From: Selenomonadales bacterium
Lineage (GTDB): Bacteria > Bacillota > Negativicutes > RGIG982
Assembly: GCA_017390595.1 (NCBI GenBank)
Contig: JAFPBC010000297.1
Location: 1 to 21,435 of the forward strand
DNA: 21,435 bases
Direction: 5' to 3'
Shown here one piece after another: positions 8,766 through 16,454 of this stretch. The notes under the pieces were generated by a model. That model worked only from the letters and a program-made list of their open reading frames with translations, did not search any database and was not told where the DNA came from. The number at the start of each line of letters is the position of its first letter. The first letter of the stretch is position 1. Made by a program: the position numbers and the translations under genes.

Positions 8766-8817
8766 GGATGGAGCGCCGCTTGGCGGTGATCTCCTCCACG
8801 TTTTCCTGAAAGGAGGA
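8766..8817 (+). promoter_or_regulatory. Candidate SD-sequestering switch ahead of rpsS
   Basis: CTCCTCC (8791-8797) can pair in two exclusive ways. Upstream, it closes a hairpin with GGA and GGAG (8766-8768 and 8770-8773) over the stem CGCC/GGCG (8774-8777 with 8782-8785). Downstream, TCCTCC (8792-8797) is perfectly complementary to GGAGGA (8812-8817), which contains the rpsS SD, with a 14-nt loop. The first fold frees the SD and the second hides it. A ligand, if any, is unknown. Confidence 0.5.
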
Positions 8818-8825
8818 AACTACTA

Positions 8826-9107
8826 GTGTCTAGATCTACTAAAAAAGGACCTTTCGTTGCAGAGAGCTTGATGAAGAAAGTTGAAGCAATGAACGAAGCT
8901 GGTGAGAAAAAAGTTATTAAAACTTGGTCGCGCAGCTCTACGATCTTCCCGAATTTCGTTGGACACACGATTGCAGTACATGACGGTCGCAAACACGTAC
9001 CGGTTTATGTAACGGAAGATATGGTTGGCCATAAACTCGGTGAATTCGCACCGACTCGTACGTACAGAGGACACGGTTCGGAAAAAACGACCGGCTTGAG
9101 AAAGTAA
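8826..9107 (+). CDS. rpsS: 30S ribosomal protein S19
   Basis: S19 is a 30S head protein that pairs with S13 near the A-site finger. The 93-residue product begins MSRSTKKGPFV and has KTWSRSSTIFPNFVGHTIAVH and the family C-terminal region EFAPTRTYRGHG. The start is GTG 8826, with AAGGAGG nine bases upstream; the family N-terminus fits this start exactly. The upstream spacer contains an anti-SD sequence. Confidence 0.98.
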   Translation: MSRSTKKGPFVAESLMKKVEAMNEAGEKKVIKTWSRSSTIFPNFVGHTIAVHDGRKHVPVYVTEDMVGHKLGEFAPTRTYRGHGSEKTTGLRK

Positions 9108-9132
9108 GTATTTGCTGAAAGGAGGCTGTGCT

Positions 9133-9465
9133 ATGGAAGCTAAAGCCGTTGCAAAACATGTGCGCATTACGCCTCGCAAAATGCGTATTGTAATGAACTT
9201 GATTCGTGGCAAAAATGTAAAAGAAGCATTTGCTATCCTTAAATTCACGCCGAAAGTTGGCGCTGAAGTTTTGGAAAAAGTGTTGAAATCGGCAGTTGCT
9301 AATGCTGAACATAATTTTGATATGAACGTTGATAACCTTTATGTCTCTACTGCATTCGTAGATCAGGGTCCGACCTTGAAACGCATTCATCCTCGTTCCA
9401 GAGGACAGGCGTTCAAAATCTTGAAACGCAGCAGTCACGTCACCATTATGGTGAAAGAGAGATAA
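9133..9465 (+). CDS. rplV: 50S ribosomal protein L22
   Basis: L22 spans the 50S subunit, and its beta-hairpin forms part of the exit tunnel constriction with L4. The 110-residue product has KHVRITPRKMRIV near the start and the hairpin region PTLKRIHPRSRGQAFKILKR followed by SSHVTIMVKE, with no deletion visible. The start is ATG 9133 after AAAGGAGG (9118-9125). An in-frame TTG at 9112 precedes the SD and is rejected. Confidence 0.97.
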   Translation: MEAKAVAKHVRITPRKMRIVMNLIRGKNVKEAFAILKFTPKVGAEVLEKVLKSAVANAEHNFDMNVDNLYVSTAFVDQGPTLKRIHPRSRGQAFKILKRSSHVTIMVKER

Positions 9466-9483
9466 TTAAAGGAGGGAAACGAT

Positions 9484-10152
9484 TTGGGTCAGAAAGTTAA
9501 TCCGCATGGTTTACGTCTTGGTGTTATCAAAACCTGGGATGCTAAATGGTATGCAGACAAAGATTATGCAGAAAAACTGCATGAAGATATTAAAATCCGC
9601 AAGCACTTGAAAGAAAAACTCTTCAGTGCAGGCGTATCGAAAATTGAAACGGAACGCGCAGCAAAACGTTTGAAAATCACGATCCACACGGCTAAACCGG
9701 GTATGGTAATCGGCCGCGGCGGTTCCGGTATCGAAGAAATCAAAGCAGGTCTCAAAAAATTGACCGACAAGCATGTTGACATCAACATCGCTGAAATCAA
9801 ACAGCCGGATATGGATTCCTATTTGGTTGCAGAAAACATTGCAGCGCAGCTCGAACGCCGTATCGCGTTCCGCCGTGCAATGAAACAGGCAGTTACTCGC
9901 ACGATGCGTCTTGGCGCAAAAGGTATTAAAGTAATGGTTAGCGGTCGTCTTGGCGGCGCGGAAATCGCTCGCAGCGAAAGCTACCGTGAAGGAAGCATTC
10001 CGCTTCATACTTTGCGTGCTGATATCGACTACGGAACAGCTGAAGCACATACGACTTACGGCCGTATCGGCGTAAAAGTATGGATCTACAAAGGCGAAGT
10101 TTTGCCGGAGATGAGAAAAGTCGCTGCCGTTAGCGAAGGGAGCGAAGCATAA
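9484..10152 (+). CDS. rpsC: 30S ribosomal protein S3
   Basis: S3 lies at the mRNA entry tunnel and contributes to mRNA helicase activity. The 222-residue product starts MGQKVNPHGLRLGV and has a KH domain with GMVIGRGGSGIE (GRGG about 77-80), then the C-terminal S3 domain (GRLGGAEIARSE, IPLHTLRADIDYG, KVWIYKGEV). The start is TTG 9484 after AAAGGAGGG; no ATG or GTG lies nearby in frame, so TTG initiation is well supported. It overlaps rplP by one base (TAATG). Confidence 0.97.
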   Translation: MGQKVNPHGLRLGVIKTWDAKWYADKDYAEKLHEDIKIRKHLKEKLFSAGVSKIETERAAKRLKITIHTAKPGMVIGRGGSGIEEIKAGLKKLTDKHVDINIAEIKQPDMDSYLVAENIAAQLERRIAFRRAMKQAVTRTMRLGAKGIKVMVSGRLGGAEIARSESYREGSIPLHTLRADIDYGTAEAHTTYGRIGVKVWIYKGEVLPEMRKVAAVSEGSEA

Positions 10153-10598
10153 TGTTATTACCAAAAAGAGTGAAACATCGTAAGCAGTTCCGCGGCCGTA
10201 TGAAAGGTAAAGCACAGCGTGGCAACAAAGTTACGCATGGTGATTTTGGCCTTCAGGCTCTTGAACCGGCTTGGATCACGAACCGCCAGATCGAAGCGGC
10301 TCGTATTGCAATGACTCGTTACATCAAACGTGGCGGTCAGGTATGGATCAAAATTTTCCCGGACAAACCGATCACGGCTAAACCGGCTGAAACTCGTATG
10401 GGTAGCGGTAAAGGTTCCCCGGAATACTGGGTTGCAGTTGTTAAACCGGGTCGCGTAATGTTCGAAATGGATGGCGTAGCGGAAGAAGTAGCCAAAGAAG
10501 CAATGCGTCTCGCATCGCACAAACTTCCGATCAAAACGCGCTTCATTAAACGTGAAGAAACGGCAAACGCGGAGGGCGGTGAAGTAAATGAAGGTTAA
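10152..10598 (+). CDS. rplP: 50S ribosomal protein L16
   Basis: L16 organises the A-site side of the peptidyl transferase centre. The 148-residue product starts MLLPKRVKHRKQFRGRMKG and has the RYIKRGGQVWIKIFPDKP and ETRMGSGKGSPEYWVAVVKP blocks. The C-terminal tail (about EETANAEGGEVNEG) is a little longer and more acidic than usual and is encoded over the rpmC ribosome binding site and start. It shares a base with the rpsC stop and overlaps rpmC by 11 bases, so the three are likely translationally coupled. Confidence 0.98.
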   Translation: MLLPKRVKHRKQFRGRMKGKAQRGNKVTHGDFGLQALEPAWITNRQIEAARIAMTRYIKRGGQVWIKIFPDKPITAKPAETRMGSGKGSPEYWVAVVKPGRVMFEMDGVAEEVAKEAMRLASHKLPIKTRFIKREETANAEGGEVNEG

Positions 10599-10782
10599 AG
10601 ATATCCGTGAAATGAATCAGAACGAACTTAACCAGAAGCTTGCTTCCCTGAAAGAAGAACTCTTCAACTTGAGATTCCAATTAGCAACGGGACAGCTTGA
10701 AAATCCGATGCGAATCAAAGAAGTTAAAAAGACGATTGCTCGCATCAAAACGATCCAGCGCGAGCAGGAATTGCAAGCGTAA
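10588..10782 (+). CDS. rpmC: 50S ribosomal protein L29
   Basis: L29 is a small helical 50S protein beside the tunnel exit, next to L23. The 64-residue product has the two-helix pattern MKVKDIREMNQNELNQKL, then LFNLRFQLATGQLENP and an Arg/Lys-rich second helix. The ATG is inside the last codons of rplP, and its SD (GGAGGG) is within rplP. Confidence 0.97.
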   Translation: MKVKDIREMNQNELNQKLASLKEELFNLRFQLATGQLENPMRIKEVKKTIARIKTIQREQELQA

Positions 10783-10812
10783 CGTTCTTGCCGAATAGGT
10801 GAGATAAGAACG
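10783..10812 (+). other. Hairpin in the rpmC-rpsQ spacer
   Basis: CGTTCTT (10783-10789), starting on the base after the rpmC stop, pairs perfectly with AAGAACG (10806-10812), which ends two bases before the rpsQ SD (AAGGAGG, 10814-10820). The loop is 16 nt. There is no T tract. It could affect ribosome access to rpsQ or mRNA processing. Confidence 0.5.
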
Positions 10813-10828
10813 GAAGGAGGAAACAAGC

Positions 10829-11086
10829 ATGGAACAAAGAAATGAGCGCAAAGTCAGAATTGGCAAAGTAGTCAGCGACAAAATGGATAAAACTGTTGTT
10901 GTAGCTGTTGAGCGTTTGGTACAGCATCCGTTGTACAAAAAACCGGTAAAAAATACGCAGAGATTCAAAGCTCATGATGAAAACAATGAGTGCAAATTGG
11001 GCGATACTGTCGCAATGATGGAAACTCGTCCGCTCTCGAAAGATAAACGTTGGAGAGTCACTGAGATCTTAGAAAGAGCGAAATAA
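10829..11086 (+). CDS. rpsQ: 30S ribosomal protein S17
   Basis: S17 is a primary-binding OB-fold protein of the 30S body. The 85-residue product has KVRIGKVVSDKMDKTVVVAV, HPLYKKPVK and the C-terminal ETRPLSKDKRWRV typical of the family. ATG 10829 follows GGAAGGAGG. It is the last gene of the classical S10 operon; the spc genes follow after 44 bases with no promoter or terminator that I can see. Confidence 0.97.
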   Translation: MEQRNERKVRIGKVVSDKMDKTVVVAVERLVQHPLYKKPVKNTQRFKAHDENNECKLGDTVAMMETRPLSKDKRWRVTEILERAK

Positions 11087-11130
11087 TCTGACTGAGACTA
11101 AAGTGAGCTGAATGAAAAGGAGGGATAACC

Positions 11131-11499
11131 GTGATCCAACAGCAGACTATGCTGAGTGTTGGCGACAACAGCGGTGCAAAAGAAATTATGTGCATTCGCG
11201 TGATGGGCGGTTCTTATCGTAAATATGCCAATATCGGTGATATTATCGTAGCTGCAGTTAAATCTGCATCTCCGGGTGGCGCAGTTAAAAAAGGCGACGT
11301 TGTGAAAGCAGTAGTCGTTCGTTCGAAAAAAGGTTTGCGCCGTTCGGATGGTTCGTACATTCGTTTCGACGAAAACGCAGCTGTAATCATTAAAGACGAT
11401 AAATCCCCGAGAGGTACGCGTATCTTCGGACCAGTTGCAAGAGAATTGCGTGAAAAAGACTTCATGAAAATCATCTCGCTGGCTCCGGAAGTAATCTAA
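11131..11499 (+). CDS. rplN: 50S ribosomal protein L14
   Basis: L14 forms an intersubunit bridge and is the docking site of the silencing factor RsfS. The 122-residue product starts MIQQQTMLSVGDNSGAKEIM and has GVVKA-like (KKGDVVKAVVVRSKK) and DDKSPRGTRIFGPVARELR blocks. The start is GTG 11131 after AAGGAGGG, matching the family N-terminus exactly. It is the first gene of the spc group. Confidence 0.98.
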   Translation: MIQQQTMLSVGDNSGAKEIMCIRVMGGSYRKYANIGDIIVAAVKSASPGGAVKKGDVVKAVVVRSKKGLRRSDGSYIRFDENAAVIIKDDKSPRGTRIFGPVARELREKDFMKIISLAPEVI

Positions 11500-11515
11500 T
11501 TAGGAGGCCCAGATA

Positions 11516-11851
11516 ATGACGCAAGCAAAATTGCACGTTAAAAAAGGCGATACGGTACTCGTATTGTCCGGTAAAGATAAAGGCAAACAGGCAAAAGTTA
11601 TTGCTGCAATGCCTGCAAAAGGCAAAGTCGTTGTAGAAGGCGTTAACAAAGTAAAACGTCACACGAAACCGACTCAGGTTGCTCCGCAGGGTGGCATCGT
11701 GGTAAAAGAAATGCCGATGCATTCTTCTAAAGTAATGCTCGTTTGCCCGGCTTGTAAAAAAGCAACGAGAATTAAGAAAACTGCACTTGCAAGTGGCAAA
11801 TTCGTTCGCGCTTGCAAAAAATGCGGTGAAATCGTAGATAAAGAAAAATAA
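11516..11851 (+). CDS. rplX: 50S ribosomal protein L24 (Cys4 form)
   Basis: L24 initiates 50S assembly. The 111-residue product has an N-terminal KOW motif (VKKGDTVLVLSGKDKGKQ, residues 8-25) and a C-terminal CPAC...CKKC set (Cys77, 80, 100, 103) that could bind zinc, as in many Firmicutes L24 proteins. ATG 11516 follows TAGGAGG, 16 bases after the rplN stop. Confidence 0.97.
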   Translation: MTQAKLHVKKGDTVLVLSGKDKGKQAKVIAAMPAKGKVVVEGVNKVKRHTKPTQVAPQGGIVVKEMPMHSSKVMLVCPACKKATRIKKTALASGKFVRACKKCGEIVDKEK

Positions 11852-11872
11852 TCGCAGGAAGGAGATCTGTCA

Positions 11873-12412
11873 GTGACTAGACTGCAAGAAAAATACCTGA
11901 ATGAAACAACCAAACAATTGGTGGAACAGTTCGGATATAAAAACGTAATGGAAATTCCTAAGATTGAAAAAGTTGTTTTGAATATGGGCGTTGGTGAAGC
12001 TGTCGGCAATCCGAAAGTTTTGGATGCGGCTGTTAACGACATGACGCTGATCACCGGCCAGAAACCGGTTATCACAAAAGCTAAAAAATCCTTGGCAGCG
12101 TTCAAACTGCGTGAAGGTATGCCGATCGGCTGCAAAGTTACGCTTCGCGGCGATCGCATGTATGAATTCCTCGACAAATTCATGAACGTAGCACTCCCGC
12201 GTGTACGCGACTTCCGTGGCGTTAGCCCGAAATCGTTCGACGGCCGTGGTAACTATGCAATGGGTTTGAAAGAGCAGCTCATTTTCCCGGAAATTGAGTA
12301 CGATAAAATCGACAAACTTCGCGGGATGGATATTATTATTGTAACGACTGCCAAAACGGACGAAGAAGCTCGTGCGCTTCTGAAATTCATGGGCATGCCG
12401 TTCTCTGAATAA
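11873..12412 (+). CDS. rplE: 50S ribosomal protein L5
   Basis: L5 binds 5S rRNA with L18 and contacts P-site tRNA. The 179-residue product has IPKIEKVVLNMGVGEA, KPVITKAKKSLAAFKLREG, the RDFRGVSPKSFDGRGNYAMG loop and the end ALLKFMGMPF. The start is GTG 11873 after GAAGGAGAT. Length is normal. Confidence 0.98.
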   Translation: MTRLQEKYLNETTKQLVEQFGYKNVMEIPKIEKVVLNMGVGEAVGNPKVLDAAVNDMTLITGQKPVITKAKKSLAAFKLREGMPIGCKVTLRGDRMYEFLDKFMNVALPRVRDFRGVSPKSFDGRGNYAMGLKEQLIFPEIEYDKIDKLRGMDIIIVTTAKTDEEARALLKFMGMPFSE

Positions 12413-12424
12413 GGAGGGACACTT

Positions 12425-12610
12425 GTGGCAAGAAAAGCGTTAATCCAGAAATGGAGCAATGAGCCGAAGTATAAAGTACGTAAATACAATCGATGCAAAA
12501 TTTGCGGTCGTCCGCACGGATACTTGCGCAAATTTGACATGTGCCGTATTTGTTTTAGAGAACAGAGCTACAAAGGTGCCATTCCAGGGGTAACCAAAGC
12601 TAGTTGGTAA
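12425..12610 (+). CDS. rpsN: 30S ribosomal protein S14, zinc-binding type
   Basis: S14 is a 30S head protein. At 61 residues this is the short zinc (C+, type Z) form: CKIC (Cys24, 27) and CRIC (Cys40, 43) flank GRPHGYLRKFDM. The start is GTG 12425, closely spaced after AAGGAGGG; MARKALIQKW is the usual N-terminus. Bacteria that also carry a zinc-free S14 use it under zinc limitation; no such paralogue is in this window. Confidence 0.98.
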   Translation: MARKALIQKWSNEPKYKVRKYNRCKICGRPHGYLRKFDMCRICFREQSYKGAIPGVTKASW

Positions 12611-12636
12611 GATTAACGGAAGGAGGCTAAAACCAT

Positions 12637-13035
12637 ATGGTAATGACCGATCCGATTGCTGATATGCTTACGCGCGTTCGTAATGCAAATTCGGTATATC
12701 ATGAAAAAGTAGAGATCCCGGGTTCCAAAATCAAACAGGCAATTGCGGGTATTTTGAAAGAAGAAGGTTTCATCAAAGATTTCGAAGTAATCAACGATGA
12801 TAAACAAGGTGTTATTCGCGTGAGCTTGAAATATGGCCCGAATCGCGAAAAAATTATTACCGGCATCAAACGCATCTCGAAACCGGGCTTGCGTGTTTAT
12901 GCGAAAAAAGAAGAACTCCCGCGCGTGTTGGGTGGTCTCGGTATCGCAATCATTTCGACTTCGCAGGGTGTTATGAGCGACAAAGAAGCTCGCCGTAAAA
13001 ACCTTGGCGGCGAAGTAATCGCATATATTTGGTAA
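12637..13035 (+). CDS. rpsH: 30S ribosomal protein S8
   Basis: S8 binds 16S rRNA helix 21 and in E. coli represses the spc operon by binding mRNA near rplE. The 132-residue product starts MVMTDPIADMLTRVRNANS and ends with the family STSQGVMSDKEARRKNLGGE and VIAYIW. ATG 12637 is chosen over ATG 12643 because the Firmicutes family begins MVMTDP and AAGGAGG is about ten bases upstream. Confidence 0.98.
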   Translation: MVMTDPIADMLTRVRNANSVYHEKVEIPGSKIKQAIAGILKEEGFIKDFEVINDDKQGVIRVSLKYGPNREKIITGIKRISKPGLRVYAKKEELPRVLGGLGIAIISTSQGVMSDKEARRKNLGGEVIAYIW

Positions 13036-13062
13036 GAACGTTTTTCGTTAGGAGGTGTGCAA

Positions 13063-13608
13063 ATGTCCAGAATAGGTAGAGCGCCTATCACCGTTCCTGC
13101 AGGTGTAACGATCACTCAGAACGGTAATGTCGTAACAGTAAAAGGCCCGAAAGGCGAATTGACTCGTGAATTTGTCGCTGACATGATCATCGAAGTTGCT
13201 GACAACACGATCACGGTAAAACGCCCGACGGACAATAAAGAACATAGAGCCCTTCATGGCCTCACTCGTACGCTCCTCAACAACATGGTTGTAGGCGTAA
13301 CGGCAGGTTTCAGCAAAACTCTCGAGATCAACGGTGTTGGTTACAGAGCAGCAAAACAGGGCAACAACATCAACCTTTCTTTGGGTTTCTCCCATCCGGT
13401 TATCGTAGAACCGCCGACGGGTATCACTTTTGAAGTACCGGCACCGAACAGAATCATCGTTTCCGGTATCAACAAAGAAGTAGTTGGTGCAATGGCAGCG
13501 AAAATTCGTGGCTATCGCCAGCCGGAACCGTACAAAGGTAAAGGTATCAAATACGAAGGTGAAGTTATTCGCCGTAAAGTCGGTAAAGCCGGCGGTAAGA
13601 AAAAATAA
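13063..13608 (+). CDS. rplF: 50S ribosomal protein L6
   Basis: L6 sits near the sarcin-ricin loop and the factor-binding site. The 181-residue product has the two tandem L6 domains, starts MSRIGRAPITVPAGV and ends EPYKGKGIKYEGEVIRRKVG followed by KAGGKKK. The start is ATG 13063; an in-frame GTG at 13057 lies inside the AGGAGGTG SD and is rejected. A small AACG/CGTT hairpin (13037-13040 with 13046-13049) lies in the spacer before it. Confidence 0.98.
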   Translation: MSRIGRAPITVPAGVTITQNGNVVTVKGPKGELTREFVADMIIEVADNTITVKRPTDNKEHRALHGLTRTLLNNMVVGVTAGFSKTLEINGVGYRAAKQGNNINLSLGFSHPVIVEPPTGITFEVPAPNRIIVSGINKEVVGAMAAKIRGYRQPEPYKGKGIKYEGEVIRRKVGKAGGKKK

Positions 13609-13634
13609 GCGCTTTATAGAAAGGAGTGAACAAC

Positions 13635-14003
13635 TTGCTTCATAAAGGTGATAAAAATGCCGCTCGTAAAAAGCGTCATTTCAGAGTAAGAAATCGTATC
13701 TCCGGTACTGCAGCAAGACCGAGACTTAACGTATTCAGAAGCTTGAAACACGTTTACGCTCAGGTTATCAACGATGTAACGGGTGAAACGCTCGTATCGG
13801 CAAGCACGGTAGATAAAGAAGTAGCAGCACAGATCCAGTTCGGTGGTAACATCGAAGCAGCAAAAGCTGTTGGTACGGTTGTTGCACAGCGTGCCCTTGA
13901 AAAAGGAATTAAAGAAGTTGTATTCGATCGCGGAGGTTACCTCTACCATGGTAGAGTAGCTGCATTGGCAGAAGCTGCGCGCGAAGCAGGCTTGGAATTC
14001 TAA
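13635..14003 (+). CDS. rplR: 50S ribosomal protein L18
   Basis: L18 carries 5S rRNA into the 50S subunit. The start is TTG 13635, eight bases after AAGGAG (13621-13626), giving a 122-residue protein MLHKGDKNAARKKRH; this aligns in length with the Bacillus L18 N-terminus. An in-frame GTG at 13626 overlaps the SD and is rejected. The blocks RPRLNVFRSLKHVYAQVI and EVVFDRGGYLYHGRVAALA are diagnostic. Confidence 0.95.
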   Translation: MLHKGDKNAARKKRHFRVRNRISGTAARPRLNVFRSLKHVYAQVINDVTGETLVSASTVDKEVAAQIQFGGNIEAAKAVGTVVAQRALEKGIKEVVFDRGGYLYHGRVAALAEAAREAGLEF

Positions 14004-14025
14004 TTTTTGCGAAGGAGGTAACCTA

Positions 14026-14526
14026 ATGGCCAGAATGGAACAGACAGCTTCTGAATTTCAGGAGAAAGTCGTATATATCAACCGAGTTGCTAAGGTCGTA
14101 AAAGGCGGTCGTCGCTTTTCGTTCAGCGCACTCGTTGTTGTTGGTGATGAAAACGGTACGGTAGGCGCAGGTCTTGGTAAAGCAAGCGAAGTACCGGAAG
14201 CAATCAGAAAAGGCATCGAAGATGCTAAGAAAAACTTGATCAAAGTTCCGCTCGTTGGAACGACGATTCCGCATCAGATCAACGGTGTATTCGGCGCAGG
14301 TAAAGTTCTTTTGAAACCTGCAGTAGAAGGTACCGGTGTTATCGCTGGCGGTCCGGTACGTGCCGTATTGGAATTGGCCGGTGTACATGACATCTTGACG
14401 AAATCGCTCGGCTCTTCGAACCCGAACAACATGGTTCGTGCAACCCTCAAAGGTCTCGAACAGTTGAAAAAAGCAGAAGAAGTTGCAGCGCTTCGCGGTA
14501 AAACAGTTCAGGAACTTTTGGGTTAA
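14026..14526 (+). CDS. rpsE: 30S ribosomal protein S5
   Basis: S5 affects decoding accuracy and lies near the mRNA entry. The 166-residue product has the N-terminal double-stranded-RNA-binding domain (EKVVYINRVAKVVKGGRRFS, about residues 13-32, intact in the loop where spectinomycin-resistance changes occur) and the C-terminal domain with GAGKVLLKPAVEGTGVIAGG and SNPNNMVRATL. ATG 14026 follows GAAGGAGG. Confidence 0.98.
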   Translation: MARMEQTASEFQEKVVYINRVAKVVKGGRRFSFSALVVVGDENGTVGAGLGKASEVPEAIRKGIEDAKKNLIKVPLVGTTIPHQINGVFGAGKVLLKPAVEGTGVIAGGPVRAVLELAGVHDILTKSLGSSNPNNMVRATLKGLEQLKKAEEVAALRGKTVQELLG

Positions 14527-14539
14527 GGAGGAGCTAATA

Positions 14540-14719
14540 ATGGCAAAAGTCAAAATTACTCTTACCAGAAGCCTGATCGGCAGACCGCAGGATCAAAGAG
14601 CAACGGTAAGAGCACTCGGTCTCGGTAAAATCAACAGCACTGTTGAACAGGAAGACAACGCAGTAATCCGCGGTATGATCTTCAAAGTAAAACACTTGGT
14701 AAAAGTAGAAGAAATCTAA
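14540..14719 (+). CDS. rpmD: 50S ribosomal protein L30
   Basis: L30 is a small 50S protein near 5S rRNA and is absent from some bacteria. The 59-residue product MAKVKITLTRSLIGRPQDQR continues with RALGLGKINSTVEQEDN, typical of the family. The start is ATG 14540 after AAGGAGGAG, 13 bases past the rpsE stop; the frame is open further back into rpsE, but those codons have no L30 similarity. Confidence 0.97.
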   Translation: MAKVKITLTRSLIGRPQDQRATVRALGLGKINSTVEQEDNAVIRGMIFKVKHLVKVEEI

Positions 14720-14743
14720 TTATAGAATAAGGAGGTGCTGAGA

Positions 14744-15184
14744 ATGAAGTTACATGAATTGTCTCCGGCACTCGGCTCCAAGAAAGTAGCTACTCGCGTA
14801 GGTCGCGGTCTTGGTTCCGGTTTGGGCAAAACGTCTGGTAAAGGCCATAAAGGTCAGAAAGCTCGTAGCGGCGGCGGTGTTCGTCCGGGCTTTGAAGGTG
14901 GCCAGATGCCCCTCTATCGTAGAATTCCGAAACGTGGTTTCTTCAACCGTTTTGGTAAAGAATACGCTGAGATCAATGTTGAAGTACTCAATGTATTCGA
15001 AGAAGGCACTGTAGTTGATCCGGTCGCTTTGATCGAAGCCGGCATCATTAAAAACGTACGTGATGGTATTCGCGTATTAGGAAATGGAGAAGTGACGAAA
15101 TCCCTCACTGTAATTGCTAATGGATTTAGCAAATCCGCAGCTGAAAAAATTACGGCAGCAGGCGGCAAAGTTGAGGTGATCTAA
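14744..15184 (+). CDS. rplO: 50S ribosomal protein L15
   Basis: L15 is a late-assembly 50S protein. The 146-residue product has MKLHELSPALGSKK, the Gly/Arg-rich GRGLGSGLGKTSGKGHKGQK, then GFEGGQMPLYRRIPKRGF. The start is ATG 14744 after AAGGAGGTG; an in-frame GTG at 14735 overlaps the SD and is rejected. Its TAA stop touches the secY GTG with no gap, and its last codons form the secY SD. Confidence 0.98.
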   Translation: MKLHELSPALGSKKVATRVGRGLGSGLGKTSGKGHKGQKARSGGGVRPGFEGGQMPLYRRIPKRGFFNRFGKEYAEINVEVLNVFEEGTVVDPVALIEAGIIKNVRDGIRVLGNGEVTKSLTVIANGFSKSAAEKITAAGGKVEVI

Positions 15185-16441
15185 GTGCTTTCAGCATTAT
15201 CCAACATACTCAAGATCACTGAGTTGAAAGATAAGATCGTCTTCACACTTATGATGTTCTTCATCTTTCGTTTGGGTACGCACATCCCGGTACCGGGCGT
15301 CGACCCGACAGCTATCGAACAGCTCTTTGCGAGCGGTAGCTTGTTCGGTCTCTTAGACCTCTTCTCCGGTGGCGCGCTGAGTAAGTTCTCCATCTTTGCA
15401 ATGAGTATCACACCATACATCAATGCGTCGATCATCATGCAGCTCTTGACTGTTGTTGTTCCGAAATTAGAACAATGGTCGAAAGAAGGCATTGAGGGTC
15501 GTAAGAAAATTACGCAAACGACGCGATATGGTACGATACTTCTCGGATTCATCCAAGCACTTGGTATGGCATATGGCCTTAAAGATGCGATTCTTTACCC
15601 GGGTGTTGGATCGGTCCTTCTTATCGCACTCACATTAACAGCCGGCACAGCATTCTTGATGTGGCTCGGCGAACAAATCACAGCAAACGGTATTGGTAAT
15701 GGTATCTCCCTCATCATCTTTGCAGGGGTTATCTCCAGATTACCGGAAGGCATTATGATGATTTTCGAATACCTCTCCGTAGGTACGATCAGCATCTTTA
15801 ATGCAATCTTATTCTTCGTAATTGCTCTTGTCATGATCGTATTCGTTATCGCGCTTACGCAAGGGCAGCGCCGTATCTCGGTCCAGTACGCAAAACGTAT
15901 GGTTGGCCGTAAAATGTACGGTGGTCAAACGACGCACATCCCCCTGAAGGTCAATCAGGCAGGCGTCATCCCAATAATCTTTGCGTCATCCGTGCTGATG
16001 TTCCCGGCAACCATAGCCCAGTTTATTGATATCCCCTGGGTGCAAACCGTGGCAGGATGGTTTGAGTGGGGAAGCCCGTTGAATACATGTCTCTATGTAC
16101 TTCTCATCCTCTTCTTCACGTATTTCTATACTGCGGTTACCATGAACATATCGGATATGGCAGAGAACATGAAAAAATCCGGCGGTTTTATTCCGGGACT
16201 TCGTCCAGGAAAGCCAACTGCAGATTATTTGGATCGTGTAATGACTCGTATCACTCTTGCAGGCGCAATCGCTCTTGCATTGGTAGCGATCCTGCCGAAC
16301 TTCATCGCGGCAGCTACCAACATTGAAGGTGTCTACTTCGGTGGTACCGCCTTACTCATCGCTGTCGGTGTATCCCTTGATACGATGAAACAGATCGAAG
16401 CGATGGTGATCATGCGCCACTACCAAGGGTTCATGAAATAA
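15185..16441 (+). CDS. secY: Protein translocase subunit SecY
   Basis: SecY is the membrane channel of the Sec translocon, working with SecE, SecG and SecA. The 418-residue product shows about ten hydrophobic segments, the N-terminal FRLGTHIPVPGVD, the plug-region FSGGALSKFSIFAMSITPYI, QGQRRISVQYAKRMVGRK, IPLKVNQAGVIPIIFASS and the GTALLIAVGVSLDTMKQIEA end. The start is GTG 15185 directly after the rplO stop, with GAGGTGATCT overlapping the end of rplO as a near-perfect SD. Codons in residues 253-297 differ from the rest of the gene (CTG, ATA, GTG, CCC, GGA). Confidence 0.98.
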   Translation: MLSALSNILKITELKDKIVFTLMMFFIFRLGTHIPVPGVDPTAIEQLFASGSLFGLLDLFSGGALSKFSIFAMSITPYINASIIMQLLTVVVPKLEQWSKEGIEGRKKITQTTRYGTILLGFIQALGMAYGLKDAILYPGVGSVLLIALTLTAGTAFLMWLGEQITANGIGNGISLIIFAGVISRLPEGIMMIFEYLSVGTISIFNAILFFVIALVMIVFVIALTQGQRRISVQYAKRMVGRKMYGGQTTHIPLKVNQAGVIPIIFASSVLMFPATIAQFIDIPWVQTVAGWFEWGSPLNTCLYVLLILFFTYFYTAVTMNISDMAENMKKSGGFIPGLRPGKPTADYLDRVMTRITLAGAIALALVAILPNFIAAATNIEGVYFGGTALLIAVGVSLDTMKQIEAMVIMRHYQGFMK

Positions 16442-16454
16442 GGGAGGAACAATC

